From Allobosea sp. BH3 (GTDB lineage Bacteria > Pseudomonadota > Alphaproteobacteria > Rhizobiales > Beijerinckiaceae), in contig NZ_JAIMCA010000002.1 in assembly GCF_025499465.1 (NCBI RefSeq), positions 558,001 through 622,000 of the forward strand: a stretch of DNA of 64,000 bases, given 5' to 3'. The notes beneath the pieces are model-generated. The model worked only from the letters and a program-made list of their open reading frames with translations. It ran no database searches and was not told the origin of the DNA. Below are positions 17,200-25,128 of the stretch, piece after piece. Position 1 is the first letter of the stretch, and the number at the start of each line of letters is the position of its first letter. The position numbers were made by a program, and so were the translations under genes.

Positions 17200-18037
17200 C
17201 ATGGATGCACGGACGCGGCGCGTCTATCTCGTGCTGCTGCTGGCGCCGCTGTTCCTTCTGGCGTTCCTCTACCTCTACCCGCTTTCGCGGGTGCTCTGGC
17301 TTTCTGTCACCGTGCCGACGCCGGGCTTCGGAAACTTCGAGCGGCTGTTCACCAGCAGCGGGATCCAGAACGTGATCTGGACCACGCTCAGGATATGCGT
17401 TTTCACCACGGCGCTCGCGCTGCTGATCGGCTACGCCGTCGCCTATGCCGCGCTGCACCTGCGCGGCTGGCGCGGCGAGCTCCTGCTGTTCTTCGTGCTG
17501 CTCTCGTTCTGGCTCTCGGTGCTGATCCGCGCCTTCGCCTGGCTGACGCTGCTCCAGAGCCGCGGCCTGATCAACACCTGGCTGATGAACGTCGGGATCA
17601 TCGACGCGCCGTTGACGCTGATCCGCAACGAGTTCGGCGTGGTGCTCGGCATGGTCCACTACATGATCCCTTATGCCGCGCTGCCGCTCTACGCCAATAT
17701 GAAGGGCATCGACACGCGTCTGGTTCCGGCAGCGCGTGGGCTCGGCGCCAGCCCTGTGCAGGCCTTCCTCAAGGTCTACCTCCCGATGAGCCTGCCCGGC
17801 CTGATCAGCGCCGGCATCCTGACCTTCATCTTCTCGCTCGGTTTCTATGTCACGCCGGCGCTGCTCGGCGGCGGCAAGACGATCATGATCTCCGAGTACA
17901 TCGCCGTGCAGATCAACGAGACGCTCAACTGGGGCCTCGGCTCGATGCTGGCGACGTCACTGCTGCTCGCGATCTTTGCGCTGCTGGCGGTGCTGAGCTT
18001 CTTCGTCGACCTGCGCAAAGTCTTCGGGGTGAAGTGA
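17189..18037 (+). CDS. ABC transporter permease (PotB-like)
   Basis: A 282-residue inner-membrane permease with about six hydrophobic segments (first: YLVLLLAPLFLLAFLYLYPL). The cytoplasmic EAA loop is ARGLGASPVQAFLKVYLPMSLPG, which contacts the ATPase. I start it at the ATG at 17189, which overlaps the ATPase stop by 11 bases; the Met at 17201 is an alternative. The open frame itself reaches back into the ATPase gene. It pairs with the permease that starts at 18037. Confidence 0.9.
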   Translation: MTADMDARTRRVYLVLLLAPLFLLAFLYLYPLSRVLWLSVTVPTPGFGNFERLFTSSGIQNVIWTTLRICVFTTALALLIGYAVAYAALHLRGWRGELLLFFVLLSFWLSVLIRAFAWLTLLQSRGLINTWLMNVGIIDAPLTLIRNEFGVVLGMVHYMIPYAALPLYANMKGIDTRLVPAARGLGASPVQAFLKVYLPMSLPGLISAGILTFIFSLGFYVTPALLGGGKTIMISEYIAVQINETLNWGLGSMLATSLLLAIFALLAVLSFFVDLRKVFGVK

Positions 18038-18852
18038 TGGATCTCGCCCCGTCCAAGCCCTTCCGCATCACAGTCTTCGGCGCCTGGCTCGCCATCCTGT
18101 TCCTCACGCTGCCGTTCGCGGTGGTGTTTCCAGTCTCGCTGACGCCGCAGCGCTATCTGTCGCTGCCCGATGGCGAGCTCTCGCTGCGCCACTATCAGAC
18201 GCTGCTGCAGGACCCGAGCTGGATTCTCAGCATCCGCGACAGCCTCATCGTTGCGACTGGCTCGACGCTCGTCGCGATCGTGCTCGGCACCATGACCGCA
18301 CTCGCCTGCTGGCGCATTTCCAGCCGGGCCTCGGAGCTGGTTCGGATGGCGATGCTGGCACCGATGATCGTGCCCTCGATCGTCCATGCGCTCGGCTTCT
18401 ACCAGATCTGGGCCCAGCTCGGCCTGCTCGACACCTATCTCGGCCTGATCCTCGCCCATGCGATGAAGGGCACGCCCTATGTGGTGATCAGCGTCTCGGC
18501 GGCGCTGGCCAATGTCGATCTGCGGCTGGAGCAGGCCGCGCGCAATCTCGGCGCGACGGCCCTGCAGGCTCTGTGGAAGGTCATCATTCCCGCGGCCAAG
18601 CCAGGCATGGCGGCGGGATCGGTGTTCGCCTTCGCCCTCTCCTGGGACGAGTTGGTCGTGACGCTCTTCCTGAGCAGCCGCGGGGTCTACACGCTGCCGC
18701 GCAAGATCTGGGACGGCATCCAGGACAACATCAATCCGGCGATCGCCGCCGTCGCCTCGCTCATGATCGTGCTGACCGTCATCGCCATGGTCGTACGCAT
18801 CCTGCTCGCACGCCGGCAGGCGCGCCTCGCCGCGGTCCCGACTGAGCCGTGA
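18037..18852 (+). CDS. ABC transporter permease (PotC-like)
   Basis: A 271-residue permease with about six membrane segments and the EAA loop ARNLGATALQALWKVIIP. The ATG shares its A with the stop of the preceding permease (TGATG), a translational coupling. It forms the second half of the heterodimeric channel. The longer open frame starting within the first permease gene is not coding. Confidence 0.92.
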   Translation: MDLAPSKPFRITVFGAWLAILFLTLPFAVVFPVSLTPQRYLSLPDGELSLRHYQTLLQDPSWILSIRDSLIVATGSTLVAIVLGTMTALACWRISSRASELVRMAMLAPMIVPSIVHALGFYQIWAQLGLLDTYLGLILAHAMKGTPYVVISVSAALANVDLRLEQAARNLGATALQALWKVIIPAAKPGMAAGSVFAFALSWDELVVTLFLSSRGVYTLPRKIWDGIQDNINPAIAAVASLMIVLTVIAMVVRILLARRQARLAAVPTEP

Positions 18853-18888
18853 ATTTCCGCAACGTCCATCAAAACAGGGGAACGAAAG

Positions 18889-20004
18889 ATGGCAGATAAC
18901 GTGACACAGACCTTCCAGGAGGATTGCCTGGACATCCTGCGCCAGCAGACCGAGGGACGCACCGTGAACCGGCGCGCCTTCCTCTCGACGCTCGCGGTCC
19001 TCGGCGTCTCGCCGGCCCTGTTCCGCTTCACGCCGGCGCATGCCCAGGCCAAGGAGCTGGTCATCGTCAACTGGGGCGGCGACGCTGTGACGGCGATGAA
19101 CGCGGCCTGGGCCGAGCCGTTCAACAAGGGCTCGGCGGTCAAGGCCTTGATCGACGGCGGCGGCCCGAGCTCGGCCAAGATCAAGGCCATGGTCGAGAGC
19201 GGCAAGGTCACCTGGGACGCGGTCGACCGCAACCTGATCGCGGCGCTGGAACTCGGTCGGCAGAACCTGATCGAGAAGATCGACTACAGCATCGTCGACA
19301 AGAGCAAGGTACGGCCCGAGCATGCCGGCGAATGGGGCCTCGGCTCCTACATCTACTCGAACGTGCTTGCCTACGAGAAGGGCGCATTCGGCGGCCGCAC
19401 GCCGAAGACCTGGGCCGATTTCTACAATCTGAAGGATTTCCCGGGCAAGCGCACCATGCGCAAGCACATCGACGGCCAGCTCGAGACCGCACTGCTCGCC
19501 GACGGCGTGGCGCCGGACAAGCTCTACCCGCTCGACGTCAAGCGCGCCCTCGACAAGATCAAGTCGATCAAGAAGGACGTGATCTTCTGGGCCACCGGCG
19601 CCGAGAGCCAGCAGGTCTTCCGCGACAAGGAAGTCACGATGGGCAGCGTGTTCAACACCCGCGCCATCGTCGCCAAGCGCGAATCCAAGGGCGCGGTCGA
19701 CTTCCACTACAACCAGGCCAGCGCCTGGGTGGGCGCATGGCTGGTGCCGAAGGGCAACCCCGCCGGCAAGGAGGTCTTCAAGTTCATGGCCTCGGCGCAG
19801 GACCCCGCCGGGCAGGTCGAACTGTTCAAGGTGATGGGCAACGGGCCGGTCAATCCGGCCGCGGCCGCGATGGTGCCGGCCGATCTGCGTCCGCTCGATC
19901 CGGGCAGCCCGGAGAACTACGCTCTGCAGATCCCGGCCGACCCGGAATGGTACGCCGCCAATAGCGCGACCGTCCTCAACCAGTATCTCGAAGCGATTTC
20001 CTGA
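18889..20004 (+). CDS. ABC transporter substrate-binding protein (PotD/PotF class)
   Basis: A 371-residue periplasmic binding protein. The N-terminus is long and has a twin-arginine-like motif (VNRRAFLSTLAVLGVS, residues about 26-41) before a cleavage site near THAHAQ-type residues (TPAHAQA), so Tat export is likely. The mature protein reads ELVIVNWGGDAVTAMNAAW, typical of the polyamine/opine-type family. It ends the ABC set. A strong intercistronic hairpin follows at 20011-20041, which would protect its message and raise its level relative to the downstream hydrolase genes. Confidence 0.9.
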   Translation: MADNVTQTFQEDCLDILRQQTEGRTVNRRAFLSTLAVLGVSPALFRFTPAHAQAKELVIVNWGGDAVTAMNAAWAEPFNKGSAVKALIDGGGPSSAKIKAMVESGKVTWDAVDRNLIAALELGRQNLIEKIDYSIVDKSKVRPEHAGEWGLGSYIYSNVLAYEKGAFGGRTPKTWADFYNLKDFPGKRTMRKHIDGQLETALLADGVAPDKLYPLDVKRALDKIKSIKKDVIFWATGAESQQVFRDKEVTMGSVFNTRAIVAKRESKGAVDFHYNQASAWVGAWLVPKGNPAGKEVFKFMASAQDPAGQVELFKVMGNGPVNPAAAAMVPADLRPLDPGSPENYALQIPADPEWYAANSATVLNQYLEAIS

Positions 20005-20010
20005 TCGCAT

Positions 20011-20041
20011 GCGGAGGCCGCCGTACCGCAGCGGCCTCCGC
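20011..20041 (+). terminator. GC-rich hairpin after the binding-protein gene
   Basis: GCGGAGGCCGC and GCGGCCTCCGC pair perfectly over 11 bp around a 9-base loop. No U-run follows and the next gene starts 26 bases later, so this looks more like an mRNA-stabilising or partial attenuation hairpin than a full stop. Confidence 0.65.
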
Positions 20042-20066
20042 CACTCTGGCTAAAGGGGGAAAAACA

Positions 20067-20915
20067 ATGGCTATCCAGACGAGTGGCTCCGACAGTCGGC
20101 CGATGACCTGGCCGGGCGGAAAGCGCTGTGCCGTTTGCCTGACTTTCGACTTCGATGCGGAATCGCTCTGGCTCGCGCGTGAACCGGAGAATGCCGGCAA
20201 GCTCGCGACGCTGAGCCAGGGGCGCTATGGCGCCAAGGTCGGCGTGCCGAAAATCCTGGAGCTGCTGCGCGAGGAAGGCCTGAAGGGCACCTTCTTCACG
20301 CCGGGCTGGACCGTCGACAACCATCCAGGAAAGGTCGAGGCCATCCTGCAGGACGGCCATGAGCTCGGCCATCACGGCTATGTCCATTACTGGCCCGACC
20401 CGGCCAACGAGGCACAGGTTCTGGAAGAGGTCGATCGCGGCCTGGAAGCGATGCAGCGCCGCTTCGGTGTCAGGCCGGTCGGATATCGCCCGCCCGGCAG
20501 CGAGTCGACGCATTACCTGCTGGAGCTGCTGACGCAGCGCGGCTTCCTCTACAACAGCTGCTTCAAGGATGACATCCACCCCTATCGCCACGTCCTGCGT
20601 GATGGCTCGCCCGGCCTGATCGAACTGCCCGAGCACCCGTCCATGGACGATTGGAGCTACGGCACCAGCCATCTGCGCTTTCCCCGTCCGATGTTCGGCA
20701 CCGACCATGTGCTGGGGATCTGGCAGGACGAGTTCCGGGTGATCCGCGAATGGGGGGGCGTCTATGTGCTGGTCATGCACCCGCAGGTGACCGGGCGCCC
20801 GATGCGCATGGAAATCCTGCGCCGGTTCATCGCCTTCACCCGACAGTTCGACGACGTCTGGTACGCGACCGGTCGCGAGATCGCGGAAGCCTTCGCCGCC
20901 CAGGAACGGCCCTGA
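20067..20915 (+). CDS. Polysaccharide deacetylase-family hydrolase (small-substrate PuuE/PgdA-like group)
   Basis: A 282-residue NodB-fold metal hydrolase. Motif 1 is CLTFDFDAE (metal Asp), motif 2 is ELGHHGYVH (His-x3-His pattern), motif 3 is RPPGSES. There is no signal peptide, so it acts in the cytoplasm, unlike cell-wall deacetylases. Cytoplasmic relatives of this subgroup cleave cyclic imides or ureides such as allantoin (PuuE). Together with the creatininase-like gene that follows, this suggests ring opening or amide cleavage of a small nitrogen compound brought in by the upstream ABC importer. Confidence 0.88.
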   Translation: MAIQTSGSDSRPMTWPGGKRCAVCLTFDFDAESLWLAREPENAGKLATLSQGRYGAKVGVPKILELLREEGLKGTFFTPGWTVDNHPGKVEAILQDGHELGHHGYVHYWPDPANEAQVLEEVDRGLEAMQRRFGVRPVGYRPPGSESTHYLLELLTQRGFLYNSCFKDDIHPYRHVLRDGSPGLIELPEHPSMDDWSYGTSHLRFPRPMFGTDHVLGIWQDEFRVIREWGGVYVLVMHPQVTGRPMRMEILRRFIAFTRQFDDVWYATGREIAEAFAAQERP

Positions 20916-20968
20916 CCACGAACAACGCTGATTTTCAGCACGTACCCAGAGAATACCGGAGACCGACC

Positions 20969-21808
20969 ATGGCCGTGCGCCTCGAAACCGACCATCGCAA
21001 AGTCCTCATCTACGACGAGATGACCTCGCCCGACGTCGCCGAGGCCGCCGCAGCGAACGCGCCCGTCATCGTGGCGCTGGGCGCCACGGAGCACCATGGC
21101 GGTCATCTGCCGCTTTCGACCGACACCTATCAGGGCCTCGACATGGGCCGTCGGGCCTCGGCACTGCTGGCGAAGGAAGGCATTCCGCTGATCGTGGGGC
21201 CCGCCATTCCGTTCGGCCCGCCGCCGTTCCTCAGCGAGACGCCGCGGCCGATGCCGGGAACGATCACAGTCTCGAACGATACGTTGCGCGCGCTGCTCCA
21301 GGACGTCTGCAAGTCCTTGATCAGGCACGGCTTCCGGCGGATCTACCTGCTCTTGGCGAATGTCGAGAGCGAGTTCGCGATGCACATCGTCGCCAAGGAG
21401 CTGACCGAAACGACCGACGCCAATATCGTCGTGCTCAACTGGCTGATCGGCATCCGCCCGAAATACAAGGGCATGCTGGTCTCGGACAAGCCGCAGGGCC
21501 ATGGCGGCGAGGGCGAGACGGCGCGCATGCTCGCCACCGCGCCGCATCTCGTCCGCATGGAGGAGGCGCGTCCGTATCATCCGAACCTGCCGCTCGAGCC
21601 CGAGGTCTATGGCGACTTCCTGCCTTATCTCGGCGGCGCGATCGGCCGCTACCGCTTCGACCGCGACGAATTCCGCGGCATGTTCGACGGCATTTCAGAC
21701 GGCATCACCGGAGACCCGCAACTCGCCACGGCAGAGACCGGCGAGAAGAGCTATGCGCTGATCGCCGAATGGATCGCCTCCGTCGTACGCTTCGACCTGC
21801 GGCCCTGA
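20969..21808 (+). CDS. Creatininase-family amidohydrolase, variant metal site
   Basis: A 279-residue protein of the creatininase family, metal-dependent hydrolases of cyclic or linear amides. ALGATEHHGGHLPLSTDTY holds the expected Glu, His and Asp ligands, and HGGEGETARM matches the later conserved block. The block that reads NGHxEN or NGHGGN in relatives is here ANVESE, so by eye the metal-binding His is replaced by Asn while a Glu remains. CGGAGACCGACC precedes the ATG at 20969; the frame is open further upstream but overlaps the deacetylase gene. It is the last gene before a strong terminator. Confidence 0.88.
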   Translation: MAVRLETDHRKVLIYDEMTSPDVAEAAAANAPVIVALGATEHHGGHLPLSTDTYQGLDMGRRASALLAKEGIPLIVGPAIPFGPPPFLSETPRPMPGTITVSNDTLRALLQDVCKSLIRHGFRRIYLLLANVESEFAMHIVAKELTETTDANIVVLNWLIGIRPKYKGMLVSDKPQGHGGEGETARMLATAPHLVRMEEARPYHPNLPLEPEVYGDFLPYLGGAIGRYRFDRDEFRGMFDGISDGITGDPQLATAETGEKSYALIAEWIASVVRFDLRP

Positions 21809-21827
21809 GCGGGTCCATAAAATGAAA

Positions 21828-21851
21828 GGCGCCGGGCTCGCGCCCGGCGCC
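21828..21851. terminator. Bidirectional terminator between convergent operons
   Basis: GGCGCCGGGC and GCCCGGCGCC pair perfectly over 10 bp around TCGC. The minus strand continues with a T-rich run (TTTCATTTTATGG) and the plus strand with TCCTCTGTC, so it can end both the creatininase operon and the convergent ureohydrolase operon. Confidence 0.8.
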
Positions 21852-21877
21852 TCCTCTGTCTCTGCGGATCTCGGCGC

Positions 21878-22783
21878 TCAGTCGATCTTCGCGGCGAGGC
21901 CGGCCAGGAAGTTCCACATCACGGTGCCGGCGAGGAAGGCCGTCATGCCGCCGGGATCATGCGGCGGGCTGACCGTATTGACGTCGAGCACGCGGCTGTC
22001 GAGCGGCGCCAGCATCTCAAGGAAGGACAGGCCCTCATGGGCCTGGCAGCCGCCCCAGGTCGGGGTGCAGACTCCCGGCGCGACCGAGGGGTCGAAGAAG
22101 TCCATGTCGTAGCAAAGATAGACCGGCCGGTGGCCGATCGTCTCAAGCACCCGCTTCGCGACAGCCTGATAGCCGACCTCGCGCAGTTCACGCATCGTGA
22201 TCAGGTTGTAGCCGAGCTCGCGGCAGAACTCGTAGATGCCCGGCACCATGGTGGGCCCGCGGATGCCGATCTGGAAGGATCGGCCGGCGTCGATCAACCC
22301 TTCCTGCGCCATATGCCGGAACGAGGTGGCGACGTTGTACCCCTGGATCGGATAAGCGTCGGTATGAGCGTCGATGTGGACGATGCAGAGTCCGGGATAG
22401 TGCTTCGCCATGGCCCGGACCTGCGGGAGCGTCACCGCGCCATCGCCGCCCATCGTCACCGCGACGATGTTCTCGCCGAGGATCTGGGACATCGCGCTCT
22501 CGATCGCCGCATAGGACTCCTCGATCAGGCTTGGTGTCACCGGCACGTCGCCGCAATCGACCAGCCCGAGCCGATCGAGGACATCGATATTGTTGCGCGG
22601 ATCGTAGCGGCGCAGATGTGTCGACATCGTCCGGATCGAGGCCGGCCCCATCCGCGAACCGATACGGTCGGGGTGGGTGCCGCAGTCAAAGGGAATGCCG
22701 ACGATGGCAGCCTTGCAGGTCCGCCCTGGCGCGCCGAACGGCGCGCCGAGCCAGGTCTGCGGGGGTACGAATGCGGTCGTCAT
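21878..22783 (-). CDS. Arginase/agmatinase-family protein lacking a metal-binding histidine
   Basis: A 301-residue arginase-superfamily protein. HIDAHTD (Asp138, His140, Asp142) and CYDMDFFDPSVAPG (Asp226, Asp228) keep five metal ligands, but the canonical GGDHS reads GGDGA, so the sixth ligand is Gly115. The usual TPExGG block reads TPTWGG, so the conserved Glu is Thr242. The DNA is unambiguous in this part. The rest of the fold looks intact, so this is not a decaying pseudogene. It starts inside the stop of the flavin reductase gene (ATGA overlap). It could be a non-catalytic partner of the ureohydrolase at 14180, or an enzyme with altered metal use. Confidence 0.88.
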   Translation of the reverse strand: MTTAFVPPQTWLGAPFGAPGRTCKAAIVGIPFDCGTHPDRIGSRMGPASIRTMSTHLRRYDPRNNIDVLDRLGLVDCGDVPVTPSLIEESYAAIESAMSQILGENIVAVTMGGDGAVTLPQVRAMAKHYPGLCIVHIDAHTDAYPIQGYNVATSFRHMAQEGLIDAGRSFQIGIRGPTMVPGIYEFCRELGYNLITMRELREVGYQAVAKRVLETIGHRPVYLCYDMDFFDPSVAPGVCTPTWGGCQAHEGLSFLEMLAPLDSRVLDVNTVSPPHDPGGMTAFLAGTVMWNFLAGLAAKID

Positions 22784-23310
22784 CAGCGGGCTGCCTCTTC
22801 TGTCATGCGCTGGCGCAAATGGTGATAGACGCCGCGGAAATAGAGCAGCGGCGCGCCGCCCTCATGCCAGTCCGCGGCGCTCATGTGTTTCACTTCGCCG
22901 ATGACGATGTGATGGTCTCCGGCCTCGTGCTCGGCGAAGACCTCGCAATCCAGCCACATCAGCGACCGCTCGATCAGCGGATTGCCGCCCGGCGACAGGC
23001 GCCAGTCCACGCTCGCCCATTTGGGTCCTCCCGACCGCGCAAAGCCTTGGGAGACATGCTGCTGGCCCTCCGCCAGCACGTTGACTGAAAATCGCCCGCC
23101 CGGCCGGATGCGCGGCCAGGATGTGGATGAGCGCATGGCGCAGAAGGAGACAAGCGGCGGAGCCAACGAGACGCTGGAGAAGGACTGGCAGGTGAAGCCG
23201 GCGGGCTCGTCACCGGCGAGTCCGCCGATGACCGTGATGCCGGAGGCATAGTGCCCCAGCCTGTCCCGGAATTGATTGGCATCGATGGCCGATGCTCGCA
23301 CCACGCTCAT
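22783..23310 (-). CDS. Flavin reductase-like protein (two-component monooxygenase partner)
   Basis: A 175-residue flavin reductase-domain protein: FRDRLGHYASGITVIGG at the start, GFTCQSFSSVSLAPPLVSFC (flavin-binding loop) and GDHHIVIGEV near the end. Such proteins supply reduced FMN to a separate monooxygenase. The likely partner is the NtaA/DszA-type monooxygenase that diverges at 23510. It is the first gene of a two-gene minus-strand operon with the degenerate ureohydrolase. Confidence 0.9.
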   Translation of the reverse strand: MSVVRASAIDANQFRDRLGHYASGITVIGGLAGDEPAGFTCQSFSSVSLAPPLVSFCAMRSSTSWPRIRPGGRFSVNVLAEGQQHVSQGFARSGGPKWASVDWRLSPGGNPLIERSLMWLDCEVFAEHEAGDHHIVIGEVKHMSAADWHEGGAPLLYFRGVYHHLRQRMTEEAAR

Positions 23311-23401
23311 GCTCCCTCTTTAGTCCCCATGCGCGTCCGGCTGCCTGTTCCCATTGCAGCGTCCCGGCCACGCAATCTAGCAGCTGGCTACGCTGCCGAG
23401 C

Positions 23402-23435
23402 TTCGGCATTCGATCAACCGAGGTTTCGGCATTCG
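23402..23435. promoter_or_regulatory. Two 11-bp direct repeats in a divergent promoter
   Basis: TTCGGCATTCG occurs at 23402-23412 and 23425-23435, 23 bp apart start to start (about two helical turns), and each is followed by a CAACC at nearly the same distance. They lie between the divergent flavin reductase and monooxygenase genes and fit tandem binding sites of a shared regulator. Confidence 0.5.
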
Positions 23436-23509
23436 GCAACCACTGGCCACGCATCGTCAGTATAGTGCGCCCCACAGCATGAGATTTGTCCCGTGAGGCG
23501 AGCCGGTCG

Positions 23510-24850
23510 ATGAACGACAGCAGAATGATGAAGCTCGGCGTGCTGATCAGCGATGTCGGCGTTCACCCTGCGGCCTGGCTGGACCCGAACAGCCCGCTCG
23601 GCGGCGAGATAAGCTTCCCGTTCTATCTGAAGCTCGCGAGGCTCGCCGAAGCCGGCAAGCTCGATTTCTTCTTCGTCGCCGACACGCTGGCATCGCGGGC
23701 CGGCGACATGGCCGGCGTCACGCGGCAATGCGCCTATACCGGGCATTTCGAGCCCTTGACGCTGATGGCGGCGCTAGCCGCCGCGACGCAGCATATCGGC
23801 CTCGCAGCAACGATCTCCTCGACCTATTCCGAGCCCTACAACGCAGCGCGGATGTTCGCTTCGCTCGATCACATCAGCGGCGGCCGGGCCGGCTGGAACG
23901 TCGTGACGACAGCCTATGCGCCCGCAGCCGCGAATTTCGGCCGGGACATGCAAGACGATCACGCGCTCCGCTATCGCCGGGCCAACGAGTTCGTCGACGT
24001 CATGAACGGGCTCTGGGACAGCTGGGACGACGACGCCTTCGTCCGCGACCGTGCGAGCGGCATCCATTTCGATCCGGCGAAGCGGCATCCGCTTGAGCAC
24101 AAGGGCGAGTTCTACAGCGTCAAGGGCCCGCTCAACGTCCCGAGGCCGCCGCAAGGCCGCCCCGTGGCGATCAGCGCAGGTGGTTCGGAACCCGGCAAGG
24201 AACTCGCGGCCCGCACCTCTGAGGTGGTCTTCAGCGTCGACCGCGATCTCCCCAGCGCGCGCGCCTATTACAAGGATCTCAAGGGCCGCATGGCGAAGCA
24301 CGGCCGGGCTCCGCATGAGCTGGCGGTGATGACCGCGCTGAACCCTTTCGTCGGCGAGACCGACGAACAGGCGCAGGAGGCCTTCGCCGAGCTCCAGGGC
24401 AGAATCCACCCCGACGTCGGACGCGCGATCCTGTCTGTCGATCTCGAGGTCGATCTGCGCGGGCTGCCCGTCGATGAACCGATCCCAGAGGGAATGCTTC
24501 CGGCCAAGGCAAACGCCACCACATCCTATTTCGACATGATGCGGCAGGCGATGGGCGAGAAGACGCTGACCGTCCGCCAGCTCTACGAAGCTGTCGCTGC
24601 GTCACGGGGCGGCATGAACGCGGTGGTCGGTTCGCCCAAGACGATCGCCGATCGCATGGAGGAATGGTTCTGCGACGGCGCCACCGACGGCTTCATGGTG
24701 CGGATCTCGCATCTGCCCGACGGGATGGAGAAGTTCGTCTCCTTGGTGGTGCCCGAGTTGCAGCGGCGCGGCCTGTTCCGCAAGGACTATGCGGGCACGA
24801 CGCTGCGCGAGCATCTCGGGCTTGCGCGCCCGCAGACGCGCCGCGGCTGA
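23510..24850 (+). CDS. FMN-dependent monooxygenase, NtaA/SnaA/DszA family
   Basis: A 446-residue member of the bacterial luciferase-like TIM-barrel group that uses reduced FMN. Recognisable blocks are FPFYLKLARLAEAGKLDFFFVADT, TYSEPYNAARMFASLDHISGGRAGWNVVT (broken here for length only in my quotation of shorter parts) and the C-terminal GSPKTIADRMEEWF. Relatives oxidise nitrilotriacetate, EDTA, dibenzothiophene sulfone or pristinamycin. I chose the ATG at 23510 over an upstream alternative start. It diverges from a flavin reductase gene, the usual two-component arrangement. The substrate may be a N- or S-containing compound handled by the neighbouring hydrolases. Confidence 0.88.
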   Translation: MNDSRMMKLGVLISDVGVHPAAWLDPNSPLGGEISFPFYLKLARLAEAGKLDFFFVADTLASRAGDMAGVTRQCAYTGHFEPLTLMAALAAATQHIGLAATISSTYSEPYNAARMFASLDHISGGRAGWNVVTTAYAPAAANFGRDMQDDHALRYRRANEFVDVMNGLWDSWDDDAFVRDRASGIHFDPAKRHPLEHKGEFYSVKGPLNVPRPPQGRPVAISAGGSEPGKELAARTSEVVFSVDRDLPSARAYYKDLKGRMAKHGRAPHELAVMTALNPFVGETDEQAQEAFAELQGRIHPDVGRAILSVDLEVDLRGLPVDEPIPEGMLPAKANATTSYFDMMRQAMGEKTLTVRQLYEAVAASRGGMNAVVGSPKTIADRMEEWFCDGATDGFMVRISHLPDGMEKFVSLVVPELQRRGLFRKDYAGTTLREHLGLARPQTRRG

Positions 24851-25128
24851 TCCGGGACTTCCTGAGAAGACGTTGCCGGTCGAAAGGAAGCAGGATTTTT
24901 TCTTTGACTTTCCCGAGTGATCTCAAAATGCGCGGACGGCGCCATGAGCCCGGGCGGAACGCTGCGCGCCGCCAGCCTGGATAACGCGAGGCCACTCCAG
25001 CGCGCGAGTTCGGCGCTGGCCTGCAGCCGCCCGCTAGAGGCCATGCTGGCGGCGCAGCGCGGTGGATGCGGCATCGGAATGCGTCCGAGACGTTCCGGCA
25101 CCTTTAAAGTCTCATTCGCAGGCAAGTG
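24851..25128. other. Intergenic region between convergent genes
   Basis: About 280 bases with no credible gene. CTTCC and GGAAG near 24860-24890, followed by ATTTTTTC at about 24895, could form a weak terminator with a long loop. Confidence 0.4.

Noticed and set aside
17845-20010. A 721-codon open frame on the minus strand opposite the PotC-like and binding-protein genes
   Set aside because: Shadow of two well-supported genes with clear family motifs on the plus strand.
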